The position numbers were made by a program, and so were the translations under genes. Below the pieces are notes generated by a model. That model ran no database searches and was not told the origin of the DNA. It saw only the letters and a program-made list of their open reading frames with translations. Shown piece after piece: positions 45,501 to 56,496 of a stretch of DNA of 64,000 bases. This stretch comes from Saccharina japonica (taxonomy: Eukaryota; Sar; Phaeophyceae; Laminariales; Laminariaceae): the NCBI GenBank assembly GCA_008828725.1, contig MEHQ01003197.1, forward strand, positions 118,230 to 182,229, in the 5' to 3' direction. The number at the start of each line of letters is the position of its first letter. Position 1 is the first letter of the stretch.

Positions 45501-47163
45501 GGTGCTCATTTTAATCAGTTTTCTAGAGATATTACGGAAAAATACTGAACCGGGGTTCGTCAAAACGAGCGGGTACCCGGATACCCGCGGGTACCCGGGT
45601 ACCCGGGTACCCGTGGCGTCATTACCCGCAGGGTCCAAATACCCGCGGGTATTGAGGTCGGACCCTACCCGTTGAACGGGTAGGGTCCGACCGGGTATAC
45701 TCGTCGGGTACCTGGGTGATAGATGAAAGGGGCTAACCTCTATGCAGCACGCTCCTAAAACCTAAAAAACAACAAACATTTTTGGCCCCAAAATTGTTTT
45801 TGAGCGCAATTCCTTTTTTTTCCTTTTTTTTTACTGCTATATTGTAGTACAGCGCAATTCTCACGTATGTACGAGTATTGTTTTCCAGATACCTGGTCTG
45901 CATTTTGACTGCCTGTAGACAGCTGAGACAGCAGCAGCAGTGTCCGATGTGGGGAAGCTTTCATGCGAAACTAGAAGCTGGTTGGTGCTGCTGCCGCTGC
46001 GTATACAGCTGCTGCTTCTGCTGCTGTGTTTGCTGCTGCTGCGTTGTCTCTGCTATAGACTGCAGACTGCTGCGTATACTACTTTGCTCCTGCTGTTGTG
46101 TTGCTGCTCCTGCGCTGCCTCTGCTGTTGCTGAAGCTGTTGCTACTGCTGCTGCACGCTCCTAAGACCTAAAAAAAGTTTTGACGCAATTGGCGCAATGC
46201 CTTTTTTGTAGCTGCTCCGCGCTCCCAACATTGTTTAAATGTTTTAATTGGCACAATTCCTCCTTTTTTTGTACTCTCTTTTAGACTGCTTAAGTCTGAC
46301 CTGTAGCTGCTGACATCAGCAGCACACTCAGAGTCCGATATGCTGAAGCTTCCATGCGAACTTTGAAGCTGCTGATGCTGCCGCTGTGTTGCTTTTTTCT
46401 GCTGCTGTGTTGCTGCTGCTGCGCTGTCTCTCTGTGTCTAGACTGCTGACAGAATCAGCCGCAGAAGTCAATATAACATTACTAGGGAATATGTGCCCCC
46501 CCCCGCCCCGGGGACACGACGAAGCAGCTAATTTACTACAATACAGGGGTAACCATCTGAGAAGAACCTTTTTTTTCCAGTAAGTTTCTGTGCTGCCTTT
46601 TTTTTAGGAGCATCACAAAAATACCGAACAACCCACAATGTATATACGTACGTATATACATCGAAGGAACTTTTTATTTTGCAAAACCGGCCAATTTTAC
46701 GCGTAAACCTCGAAGAAAGTATAAACACTCTCTATTAATATCGCTCGAAGGGTCAGCCTTCGCGGAGGGAAGCACAAGAACTTTGTATTCTGGGTACGGG
46801 GTGAAATTAATCAATGCATGTCTTGAGTTAGCACCAGGTATTAATTAAATAAAATTATTATAAATACGTCAGCTGTGAGTTCAACCGATTGAATAATTAA
46901 AGATTTTCCCATTTTTTAGGAAACGGTCTTGGATTGTTTTTCATCATCACACAACAGGGACGCTGCGTGCAAATGACGCTCAAACGTCCTCGAAGCCCCG
47001 GTTCGCATGTACCAGGTATGCACATAGATAAGCCCACCTTGGTAGCCGTACACTCCGACGCAGGCTCAAGTCCAAGTCGCGCCAAAAGAAGCTCCTCCCC
47101 CCTGTCGATGAACGTATCGCCGAAGTTGGGGTGCTCCGCGAGCTGGTACAACACGTGGGGTCT
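39562..47163 (-). CDS. Polysaccharide pyruvyl transferase-like protein, seven exons (start exon not found)
   Basis: Members of this family transfer a pyruvyl ketal from phosphoenolpyruvate to sugars of cell-surface polysaccharides. Exons: 47,163-47,038, 43,623-43,529, 43,223-43,097, 42,398-42,295, 41,096-40,961, 40,344-40,165 and 39,798-39,562. All phases match and give 334 residues ending EFFG-stop, close to full domain length. Family landmarks in order: NFGDTFIDRG (13-22), HGGGNWGDIW (69-78, split by an intron inside the Trp codon), TMPNSL (103-108), FLFRQQDSF (138-146), VPDVAF (160-165) and CDRLHASILALLMGTPHVVVD (260-280), read in two parts. At least one upstream exon with the start codon is missing, possibly beyond a dispersed repeat at 47.2-47.5 kb, so any signal anchor is unseen. 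Introns carry SINE pieces, a CTG satellite and a hAT-like element. No damage to the coding exons was seen. Confidence 0.85.
40391..40446 (-). mobile_element. Fragment of the C-tailed LINE/SINE 3' end
   Basis: A G-run on the plus strand is followed by TATGGCCGTAGTCGTAT, matching only the last ~45 bases of the C-tailed repeats. It sits in the intron between exons 41,096-40,961 and 40,344-40,165 of the pyruvyl transferase-like gene, directly beside a SINE. Confidence 0.55.
40492..40680 (+). mobile_element. tRNA-derived SINE, 5'-truncated, intronic
   Basis: Matches the other copies from GGAATCCGACGCAAGTCGAC through CTTCTCGCGATAAAAATAC and GACCCCGGATCTGAG to GATAATAAATGGGATGGAC, then an A-rich tail. 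The tRNA-like head is missing. It is antisense to the host gene, in an intron. Confidence 0.8.
44575..46450. repeat. CAG/CTG-rich satellite, about three ~400-bp units
   Basis: The marker AAGCTT-CATGCGAAAC (or a variant) occurs at about 44,640, 45,955 and 46,346, each time after CAG repeats and before a CTG-rich stretch. Two unit joints read GCACGCTCCTAAGACCTAAAAAA or a variant. After removing the 847-bp insertion, the first and second units are also about 400-460 bp apart. It lies inside the 3.4-kb intron of the pyruvyl transferase-like gene. Frames through it are poly-Ser/Leu/Cys artefacts. Confidence 0.75.
44896..45742. mobile_element. Non-autonomous hAT-like element (847 bp)
   Basis: An exact 8-bp duplication, TGCAGCAC, flanks it (44,888-44,895 and 45,743-45,750). 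Ends are inverted TAGAGGTT-GCCCCTT. An 8-bp duplication with TAGRG-type ends is the hallmark of the hAT superfamily. Subterminal regions carry many GGGTACCCG words in both orientations, as expected of transposase-binding repeats. There is no transposase frame. It splits a CAG/CTG satellite unit and so is younger than the satellite. Confidence 0.85.
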
Positions 47164-47221
47164 CTGGAGTACAAGCGAAAACGCACGTGCGCATAGTATA
47201 CGGTGGCAAAACAGTTACATG

Positions 47222-47510
47222 TTATGGTACTGCTGGAATGATGTGGAAACGTTGGTAAATACCTGGTATCAGGTGTAAGAATCGTATTGGTAGTACTTGG
47301 AAGGCGTATCTTAGATGGGAACCAGGGGTTCCAAGGTGGTTCTTGGGCAACCACCAAGCCTGCCTTTTCAGTCTTTCATCGTGGGAAAAGGAATAAAGCT
47401 GCTCTTCTCATATTTCTAAGCAAACAACACATGTGAGTACCAACGAGTGCCCGTTCCATAGGCTGACCTGGCGTAAGGATACTCTGTGTCCTTACCCTAA
47501 ATCTATCACA
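47222..47510 (+). repeat. Dispersed repeat D, copy 1
   Basis: Shares GGTA-TGCTGGAA-GATGTGGAAACG, AATCGTATTGGTAGTACTTGG, TCTTTCATCGTGGGAAAAGG and GGCTGACCTGGC with loci at 54.7-55.15 kb (inverted) and 62.56-62.99 kb. There is no coding potential and no clear ends. It lies just upstream of the first identified pyruvyl transferase exon. Confidence 0.75.
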
Positions 47511-50500
47511 CTTGGCGTCGTCGGCAGGTCTAAGATTTTTTCGGAAAAAGTTGTGCTCGTACTCGGTTTTGTTTCAGCCGTTTGTGTTTTTCTTGTCTTC
47601 GAGCATTTTTGTCGAGCTTGCGTTCCCTCCGCTCACCCACGATGGAGGCTCAAGAGGAAGGAGGGTCTGCTCCTCCTCGCGGTGGCATACATCTGTAATT
47701 ATGTTTTCAGGGTCCTTGGGTCTTACTCATATTGTAGCTGTTCATGAGTTATCGTATGCTGCACATTGACGGCAAACGTAATCACATACTCGTAAAACAT
47801 TTACATTTACATATTACACACGCGAACGTACGACGAGTGTAAACTCGCACTACTATATTGTTCTAATACTTTACGACACATAGAAAGCTCTACGCACGAT
47901 TGGCGACTAATTAATATCACGTAACTGGTAGAACTATAGATCAACCACATCGATCGTTAAACAAGAACCCAGAAATCACCGCACATCTACAACCATGGAG
48001 ACTACTATAATGTGACTTGGTGCAATACTAAATACTACCTGGTATAATCCAAACTGCGTAACGGCGAGGCGGCAAAAGGCATGTTTTCAACGATTATTGT
48101 GGAGTATTATTTGACTGTTAGGACGTCTACGATGTACCCGTATGTTTGTACGTACGAGTGGTATATTTTAAAAAAAAACAGCTGTGAGATCGTACTTGTG
48201 GTATATTTAAAAAATTAAAAAAACAACAGCTGTGAGATCGAGGATTTCGTCGAAACTTATTTTTGCTAGCTGAGTGTGATACTTCGATCGCGCGTACTTG
48301 TTTTAGATGTCCTCATGCAGGGTGTACATCCCGTATGAGGGGGGCACCATCTGAGGCTGTAGAATTCAGGGAGCGTGTGTCTATGTGGGAACAAATGAAC
48401 CGGTAAAAAAAGGGGGGGGGAGCGAAGAAGGAGCGGTTCTTCTCGTAACTTAATTGCTACTCATTATATAGGGCATTTGACAAAAAGGGGGACACCCCCC
48501 ATATATCGTAACAATAAAGAAGGTGTGGATTCAGCGTGTGTACCAGCTCGTAGCTGGTGTGTACGCTGTAGGCTCGCTTGCTGAAGACCAGTCAAGACAC
48601 AACCTACATTTGAGGGTGAACGCTTAAGTCGTTGTTAGGCAAACTTGTATGAACGCTTCAATAGAAGAGAAGACTTCAGGCCAACAATGTTGATTAATGT
48701 ATGTGCTCAAAAGCGAGGCTGATGATGAGCAAAAGAAGAGTGAGAGGGTGCGCGTGCAAACGCTCCTGTTCCCATGACGATCTTGCTGATCGCAAACAGC
48801 AACATGCACTACGATCTTGCATCTCAAAACAGCAAGATGCACTTCCTACGTCAGACAACGCAACAACAATTGTGTCCGATCTTGTACGTAGTACGCAGTC
48901 TATATTGTCTCCCCGAACTCAGAAAATAAATATTTTATTATGGCTGACCCGCCTGTGCTTCGAACTCACAAATTCATGTAATCATATAATACATGTCATT
49001 CGATGCTTTCCCGCACCCCGCCCGAGATTTCCGGGTTTTTTTCGGCGCTTGATTTTGATTCTGATCACGGACGTACCACCTACTAACTGCTGTCTGTCTC
49101 CGGGCTGCCATTGGAGAGCAGAGAGCAGCAACAACAACGGCAAGGTACCCATTGAGGAGGAAGAGTACGCACTACTGCTTTGGTAGGAGGACTACAGGAT
49201 TGCAATAATTACCGGTACGGTGTACATCCTTCCGAGTCAGCAGTCAGCTCGTGGTGATACGAACGATATCAATGTCAATGTCCAAAATGTGTCATATTAC
49301 GCGCGGCATTCTCTGCCCGAGTTCGATTTTTCAGTTTTTCAATTTTTATACGGTAATATATAACGTACCTCACACAATGTACCATGACAGCTTATCGATT
49401 ATTCCGCATCGTGTTTACTTGGAGGAATGTTGTTCCACACGTGGATACTGAGCAGCTAAACCACTTACTATATAGTACGGTAGACACCAGGCACGATAAT
49501 GGATAACTTGTCCTGCATACCTTCACTAGCTTGATCAAGGGCGCACAAAAAAAAAAGTGTTCGACACCCCCCCCCTCCCCCCTATATTGGAGGGAAGAAA
49601 CCGGACCGTTGTGATCCCAAGAAACAATAAGTCAAGTTTTTTTTTAATTACCCCCCCCACTCCCCCCACCAGCGAAAAAAAATAGGGGGGGTCTCTAAAA
49701 CCAAGTTAAAAAAGGGAACAAAAAACGAAAAAAAAATGGTTTTCGCTCATTTCGTCCTGTGATCACAGCGATCCGGTTTGTTTTTCATTCTGACCTTCCT
49801 ACGTGTGTGGTGTCGTTTTCTCTTTTTTTTTTACGTCCCTGGCTTGATTAATAATAAACTCTGATTGGCCACTACTCGATATTTCCAGAATCCAAATCTT
49901 GAACATATAAACTATGCATACTACAGATAATTACTCTGTGTTATCGAGTGACGACAAAATATGACTTGCCAACAAGGATAAGATCCAATAAACAAAAGGG
50001 GGGACACTACCAAGCACCGGCGGCGAGGTTCTCGTTAAAGAGGCGGTCGTCAACACCAATCCAACGGCCCAGCGCATTAACGGTATACTCATAGTCATAT
50101 ATTAACCATCACTCTGACCGAACAGCTCAACAGCTCACTTCCTGGTACAATAAGACTCTCCTCTCCTTTACGCCATAGTACGTACCTGATATACGCGTAT
50201 ACGTATACGGCGGTACCGGCACTACTACATATATACGTACAGCAGCCAGCAGTACTACCAGAGGAGTACTACTATCCTTTGGTACGTCCAGTACATATTT
50301 ACGTATACTCGTATGTATGTTAGTGATTTTTTAGGAACACAGAGCACAGGGCGCCAACCAATGTAATGCATTGATTTGCAGGGCAACACCTGAAAACCAA
50401 GATTGATTCTGAACCAGATGTGCTTGTCACAGGACCTTCTCTCGTATGGTGTGCAGGCAGTACTCACGGAAGTACATCGCGTATGCTGATCTGCTGACCA

Positions 50501-50600
50501 CGTTTGCCCAGGTATGGGCCGTTGGTCTTTTCGACGTTAGACGTCGTCTGTTGGGCGTGCCACAACAACCAGAACATGGAGTGGTCACTTACCCGTGGTC
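47511..50600. other. No confident feature
   Basis: No supported gene. It includes a ~50-bp tandem duplication ending ACAGCTGTGAGATCG (48,160-48,240) and scattered AAAAGGGGG words. A plus-strand ATGGAGGCTCAAGAGG start at 47,641 in a CCACG context opens for 18 codons to a possible GTAATT donor, but no following exon was found. Confidence 0.4.
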
Positions 50601-50607
50601 TTGTTGA

Positions 50608-50965
50608 CACAGAAAGGGGGATATCTCTCCGCAGCGTGACAAAAAGGGGGACGTTACGTAAAAAGGGGGACTTTCCCAAACCAAGTAGATGGAAAGGGGG
50701 ATACCCTCGCGTAGGCATAACAAAAAGGGGGATATGCTCACCCCCCCCTTTTGATCGCTCTCGTTCACCCGCTAAACATATGAAAAAAAAAAAACGCTGT
50801 GGATGGTAGGGAGATGCCATGTGTGTGTGGCAAACGCATCAGGTTTTGATTTCGAGTCGATTTGACAGAGTACATAGGCGTACCCGGCGGCGAAAACCGA
50901 TGTCCCCCTTTTTTCACGATATAGGGGGGGTGTACCCCTTTTTGTAAAATCCCCTTTTTTTAATG
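50608..50965. repeat. Cluster of AAAAAGGGGGA words
   Basis: Five plus-strand copies of (A)AAAGGGGGA lie at about 50,611, 50,643, 50,660, 50,691 and 50,721. Four inverse CCCCCTTTT-type words follow at 50,742-50,960. Spacing is irregular. The block can form a stem of inverted G/A and C/T tracts. It is non-coding. Confidence 0.55.
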
Positions 50966-51193
50966 TCCTCCACCAAATTCCAAGAATCTTGTTTTCGTTC
51001 GTATATATAGACATACTACGTGCAATATCCATCGGCCACTGAGATTCATCGGCATCCGAGAGAGCTCCACTTTTCTTAACGACTAGGATTACGAGCTTCG
51101 AAAAAAGTCCATTTTGTCGTGTCTTTGTCCCTTGTTTACTTGGGATTACTTTCTTTAAATAGTGCGCTTGTGGTCTCGTGCTTCCATTTACAC

Positions 51194-51446
51194 CATGGCC
51201 GAGCAGGATTTACGAGTTCGGAAAAACACCATTTCTGTCGGCGTTGTCCGGCGCATACCTTTGGAAACATTTCCTTTAGACATTGCACTCCAGGTACAAC
51301 GAGACGCCGGATGCTTCCGCCTAGTGGGCCGAGCGGGCATCCACCTACAGATTCACACGCGCCTCCCTTCACTGGTCTGTGAACGCCTTTGGGGCAGGGT
51401 TTGCATCGCGGGCGGGCTCTATTTTGCCAAGATATTTCCTAAATGA
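51194..51446 (+). CDS. Possible small gene or start exon, unknown
   Basis: An ATG in strong context (acaccATGGCC) opens an 83-residue frame beginning MAEQDLRVRKNTISVGVVRR. A good donor, CAG|GTACAA, follows codon 33 (LDIALQ) at about 51,293, so it may instead be a first exon. No domain is recognised. The minus strand is also open here. No downstream exon was traced before the foldback element at 51.66 kb. Confidence 0.25.
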
Positions 51447-51664
51447 AAGCCGAACAGACTGGCGCACGAGTACGTGACTACCAATCAACACATCAGAGCT
51501 ACGACAATACTTCGTACAAGTTTATTGGCGTAGACATGACTGAGTAGCATACCGACCTCGCATCCACCGTAATGCGGTTGTGTCGTTTCCATCCGGATAT
51601 GGAGCTCCGTGGCGCGTTCAGCCTGTTAATACTTGAAGCTCTGCGTACGGTGTAAAGTATGTTT

Positions 51665-52500
51665 TAGGGAATTAGCCAAAAATAGGTACACCTATGCACT
51701 TTGAGCCATTTATAGGTACACTGCGTAATGTACACCGGAAACAGCTTCCGGGCCCGCCTGATATTGGGCCTGCGCTACAAAGTGCGCAGGTACACCTATT
51801 ATCGCCTACTTAATGTGTGTATCACCTATTCTTGGCTTCAACTGCACCTATAAATGGCTCAAACGATCGCTTTTTGGCAACTGAAATATAGACAGTCACA
51901 TCAGATGCCGGGACTGTCAACCAACCGACCGTACCAGTACAACCACTGACACTGCGGAGTTATCACGCATTACCTACAAGCGAGAAATTGTATCGCGATC
52001 AACGCATACGTATTCAGTACGACACCCCTCCTACTCGTACGTACACACATATATACGATGCGGAGAAACAACAAAGACGAGTGCTTCCATGCCGTTATGC
52101 TGAAAGTGCAATATAAATACTGTAGTGCAGTATATAGTAGGAGAAACTTTGGTCTATATAGGTGTACAGAGTAGTACCACAGCCGTTGACACGGTCCGCA
52201 AGAACATTCTATACGTAGCAAACGTGGGTGAATGTGTGGCCATCTGTCTATATATCAGTTGCCAAAAAGTGATCGTTTGAGCCATTTATAGGTACAGTTG
52301 AAGACAAAAATAGGTGATACGTACATTGAGTAGTCGATAATAGGTGTACCTACGCACTTTGAGCCATTTGTAGGTACAATTGAGCGCAGGCCCAATATCA
52401 GGCGGGCCCGGAAGCCGTTTCCGGTGTACATTACGCAGTGTACCAATAAATGGCTTAAAGTGCGTAGGTATACCAACTTTTGGCTACGTAATGCCCTATT
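51665..52500. mobile_element. Foldback-type TIR element with ~230-bp arms
   Basis: Ends are inverted TAGGG-ATTA-GCCAAAA. The arms (51,665-51,890 and 52,258-52,500) stay complementary over about 230 bp. They include GCACTTTGAGCCATTTATAG, ACTGCGTAATGTACACCGG and GGGCCCGCCTGATATTGGGC. The ~365-bp spacer is unique and non-coding. TAGGG ends suggest hAT affinity, but no exact 8-bp duplication was seen. Confidence 0.8.
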
Positions 52501-53263
52501 TTTTATATCCCTCTGCTCAACTTGACTCAAGCCATGGGAAGTTTCTGACCTCTGCATGCACCTCTTGGCAGTACTGGCTGTCGTCTTTACGGCCTCGATT
52601 CGGCTACATGCTCGATCACTACGGGCATGCCCAGAGGCACAGGCGGGTTATCAGTCCGCCGCGGCGAAACCTCCTTGTACGTACTGTAGGTGCGCTTGTA
52701 TATAAAACCGTTAGCGGCTCCGCTCCGTGAACCGGAGATGTCGAAGTTTCACCTATCGTCTCGGCCTCTGACCGGGGTGCATTGGCCCTCGTGTCTTGAA
52801 CTCGCCCTCTCTTTTTTGCCTGTTCTCTTCGCGGATTGCGCTCCCCGACCTCCGCCGGGCCTCCTACCTCGCGCGCGGTCTCAGCGACCCCGAGCCGCGT
52901 CGAACGGCGACCCCGAGCCGCACCGAACCTAACTCTCTGGGGCGGATCTTGCGGAGACGGCCCGGTTCTGCTTCGAACTTTGGTAGCTGCTGGATATGTG
53001 TTTGGTGCTGTCGTTGCTGCGCGACAATCTAACGAAACGGTCTATCTCAGCTTCTCAACGGGCTTGCCTCGCCGCAGCTACCGCTTTCTCTCTCGGCCCC
53101 CTCCCTTTTCACGGGTCGCCTTCCGTCTCTTCGACCCACTCCGCCATGCTTGCGTTGGCCGCTTTCCCCGGTCGCGTGCCGCACTCCCGTGCTCCGGCCG
53201 GACCCTAGGGGTGCTGTTATGGTTCGTTTTTTTTCTGGATGGATACACTTTGGCTGCTGGAGA
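52501..53263. other. GC-rich non-coding stretch
   Basis: From 52,790 to 53,220 the sequence is GC-rich and open in all three plus-strand frames, which is compositional. No domain is recognised. Confidence 0.4.
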
Positions 53264-54152
53264 TAAGGGCCCTTATTGACGAAGAAAACATTTGAATCGA
53301 ATCGTTTTTAAATCGACTTGTTTTATGGGTCGAATTGAAGTCGATTCGATTTGGTGGGAAAATACGGGTTTGGGTTCTATCGGGAAACCACGCATGTTTT
53401 CGATCTTTTCATTAGATCCGAATAACGCAGCATCTCACACAACACCCGGCTGATAAGTACCAAAGAGACCAGATGAGAGCGACGGCGTGCATCGTCCCGT
53501 GCGCGTCGCTGACAGCCTCTTTTTGTTTTTAAGGCGCAGGCTAGGAAGCTATCACTCTCAGCTTAGCTTGGATGGGCAGAGGAAGCCCTTGAACGCCACG
53601 CGTGGGACAGCGACGGCGATGCAGCTATCGAAGCCTTGAGCCAATCCTCCGTGTTGTCGATCGCTTGGTTCTCGTGAAGCTTGCCCGCTCGAGCTCGTGG
53701 GAAAATTGGTCTTGCGACTGCCACGATTGTTTTTGAGGAGCCATCGCAGGGCTACGCTGTGCTGTGGTCTGTAGCCGCGAGCGCGGCTGTTGCCTCGGTC
53801 ACCGCTCGTTGAGCTTCACGATGTATCGCCTCGTTGGTGGTTGTCGATAATGCCCAAAACAGCGATGGATTGCCTCGGGGACGTTGGCCCAGTGGGAACA
53901 TGCCATGCAAGTTGGACTAAGTCCCCCACTTCATATCAATTCGAATCGATTCGCTTCGATTTGCACCAAAATAAGTATTTTGAGAGTTATTTTTCAATTC
54001 GATCGGATCGACTTGCCCTCGCCCCACAATACAAATGCCGCCTTGGTGATTCAGTGTTTCGACCGATCAGATGAAACTTCAATTCGATTAATAAAAAAAG
54101 ACGATTTCAAATCGATTCGACAGAAAACTTTTCTTGGTTAAGACGGGCCCTA
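53264..54152. mobile_element. TIR element, hAT-like (889 bp)
   Basis: Ends are inverted TAAGGGCCC/TAGGGCCC, followed by similar GACGAAGAAAACATTT and ACCAAGAAAAGTTTTC segments. Inside both ends are many AATCGATT/GATTCGAAT words. A possible imperfect 8-bp duplication (GGAGAT/GGAGTG-type) flanks it. No transposase frame was found. Confidence 0.6.
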
Positions 54153-54699
54153 CAGGAGTGTTCTTCAGTAATATTATTATGAAAGACTCGGGTATACCGT
54201 AGCTACCATTTTTGGGTGTAATTCAATCATTCCGGTGCATACTGCTACTGCTCGCTGTACATGTGATCATACGCTGCTGGCCATGTCCGCTAGCGAGTGG
54301 ATGTTGGGAGTAATACAAATACCCGAACAACCGTATCCGAAGACAGGCCCGGCCGTACATTTTCAGGTTGTATTCGTACACCAAGGTTTGACTGCTGCGG
54401 GCGCGTTGAGATACGAGTACTACGGACAGCAAAGAGCGCGAGCCGTCGGGAGACACCGTGTTCGATAGGTGAGTGCTCTCTCATGGAGCAAGCGTCTCCT
54501 GGGCGTGTGTGGGTGTGTGTGGGTGTGTGTGGGTCGATACATGTTTTTGTGCTTTTGTGTGTCTCATAAAGCGGCAGCAGTGTTTTTTGACAAAAAAAAA
54601 AGTCCGCGTATCAGCTTTATTTTCGTGGTTTAGTTGACCATACTACTGATACGAGTAATATAGAAATACTTAATAACATATTTCAGATGGCCGGGTTGA

Positions 54700-55150
54700 C
54701 CCATCCCTGGCCTCTCAGGCCTCTGTAGTATGATTAGGGCAAAGACACAGAGTATCCCTTGCCAGGTCAGCCTATTGAACAGGTACTCGTTGGTACTCAC
54801 GTGTGCTGTTTGCTTAAGAGATAGAAGAAGAGCAGCTTTATTCCTTTCCCCACGATGGAAGACTGAAAGACAGAGAGCTCGGTTGCCTCGCTCTGGAAAG
54901 TCCCTGGTTTCCATCTAATATACGCCTTCCAAGTACTTTAAATACTATTTTTATACCTGTTGCTAGGTATTCACCGGCGTTTCCACATCGTTCCAGCAAT
55001 ACCATAACACTAGCTCACTCCAATGAGCCGTATATGCAGAAATATGATAAATTTATCGAAAGCCAGATTCCACGAACTAAAACATGAGTCGAAGATGCGG
55101 CTCCTCAAAACCCACTCCCACACCTCTGAACGGCAAGGCTACACGGTCAA
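54700..55150 (-). repeat. Dispersed repeat D, copy 2 (inverted)
   Basis: Inverted relative to the copies at 47.2 and 62.6 kb. Shared phrases include GGAAACGCCGGTGAATACCT on the minus strand. Beyond the 47-kb copy's limit it shares a further ~150 bp with the 62.6-kb copy (GAGGTGTGGGAGTGGGTTTT and CTTCGACTCATGTTTTAG). Confidence 0.75.
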
Positions 55151-55466
55151 GTCCTCCGCGTCCGATATTCTCGTGGGGTGCGACGAAAACAGCCACGAGA
55201 GCATAAACTCGGCCGAGTGGGCCCCCGACTGGGAATACCCCCTTCAGAAAAGCTTTGCACGAGCCATCACGCCTGACCAGCCTACGACCGCCCCCCTCAC
55301 TACCTTGACGTACGATTTATTTGGACAGGTGTCGCGAGCCCTCGCAGGCGGAGCCATGGGCCCGGCGACGTTCGCGCTCCTCCTGAGGCTGCTCAGCACC
55401 CACCACATCTCCCACCTTGACACCGCCTCCGTCTATTACTTGCCGGACCCTTCCGGCCTTTCTTAG
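55090..55466 (+). CDS. Open frame of unknown origin
   Basis: About 125 codons run on from repeat D into unique sequence. They read GYTVKSSASDILVGCDENSH, then GPATFALLLRLLSTHHISHL, and end at a TAG at 55,464. Composition is protein-like, but the frame begins inside a repeat. It could be a remnant of an element's gene. No family recognised. Confidence 0.25.
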
Positions 55467-55469
55467 TTT

Positions 55470-56490
55470 CCTGTACTTTTGTTTGTTGGCGAGAGCCTTT
55501 TTCCTTTTTCGGTTTTGGGTTCGTGCGTGTACCCAGAGCACGGCAGCGCGGGCGAGCGCGGCGCTATCGCGGGTATGGGAGGGCGCTGGCCAGTGGAGGG
55601 GGGGTCGGAAGGAGCGCGGTCGTCTTTTTCGTGGCTAGGCGTGGCGTGTCTATCGAGACACGAGGGAAGCATGAAGGGGCTTTGTCTGCCTTGCTGCTGC
55701 TGCGATCAATCCATTATGTCTGAATTTATAAGGTCCGTTTTAGTCTGTACAAGAACATTTAAGCGGTGCTTATTTATCGAACAAATACTATTTACAGAGA
55801 GAGCTACGCCGTCTGAACACCATCGAGCAGGCAAACGAAGGCCACGGTGAGCACCGGGCTTCACGCGAGGCGGGCCACGGGGCTCAGTGGGGCAGAGAGG
55901 CAGTAGAGCCCGACCTGGACCGAATCGATGGCGAGGTGATCGCGGCGGGGAGCGTCGAGGCTGACAGAACCTGACAGGCTTTCCAACTTTGTTTTTGAGC
56001 GGCGCAATCATCACAGACGCGACGGCCCGGCGGGGATATTTTTTATTAATAAATATTCGAGTGCACTTGATTTTCAATTTCTTCGAACAATTTTGTTTCT
56101 TTTTGTTTTTTACTTGATCCTGACTGTATGATATCAGGTATTGAAACACGAGCGAGAGTGACGTCAGTGTCGTAATTAAAAAAAACATACAGAATTAATT
56201 ACACTGAGGTAATTTTTCCTATCCGAAGCATGGGTGCTAGCGAAGGCCAGCACCCACACGGAGCCCTAGTAAAACTACACGATGAATATGAATACCATTA
56301 CTCCAGTATTCACAGGGTATACATTTGGACCAGTGCTAGATCAACTACAGAGTAGCCCAGAAGCTGTGGTAAATAATTGGATGCGTAGGGGACGTTGTGT
56401 TCTGAATCAGATACGTACGGTATCATTTTTGTTTTTTTACCCAGAGTAACTTCGCACTCGTATATACGTGCATATTATTTTTGGGAGACG
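55470..56490. other. No confident feature
   Basis: GC-rich at 55,540-55,640 and 55,830-55,960 with multiple overlapping frames on both strands. No domain, repeat or RNA gene recognised. Confidence 0.4.
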
Positions 56491-56496
56491 ATAAAT

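Noticed and set aside
44540-46171. Poly-Ser, poly-Leu and poly-Cys proteins
   Set aside because: CAG/CTG satellite translations. The tract lies within an intron of the pyruvyl transferase-like gene.
52796-53279. Arg/Pro-rich proteins in a GC-rich stretch
   Set aside because: All three plus frames are open over the same stretch, with no domain. This is composition, not coding.
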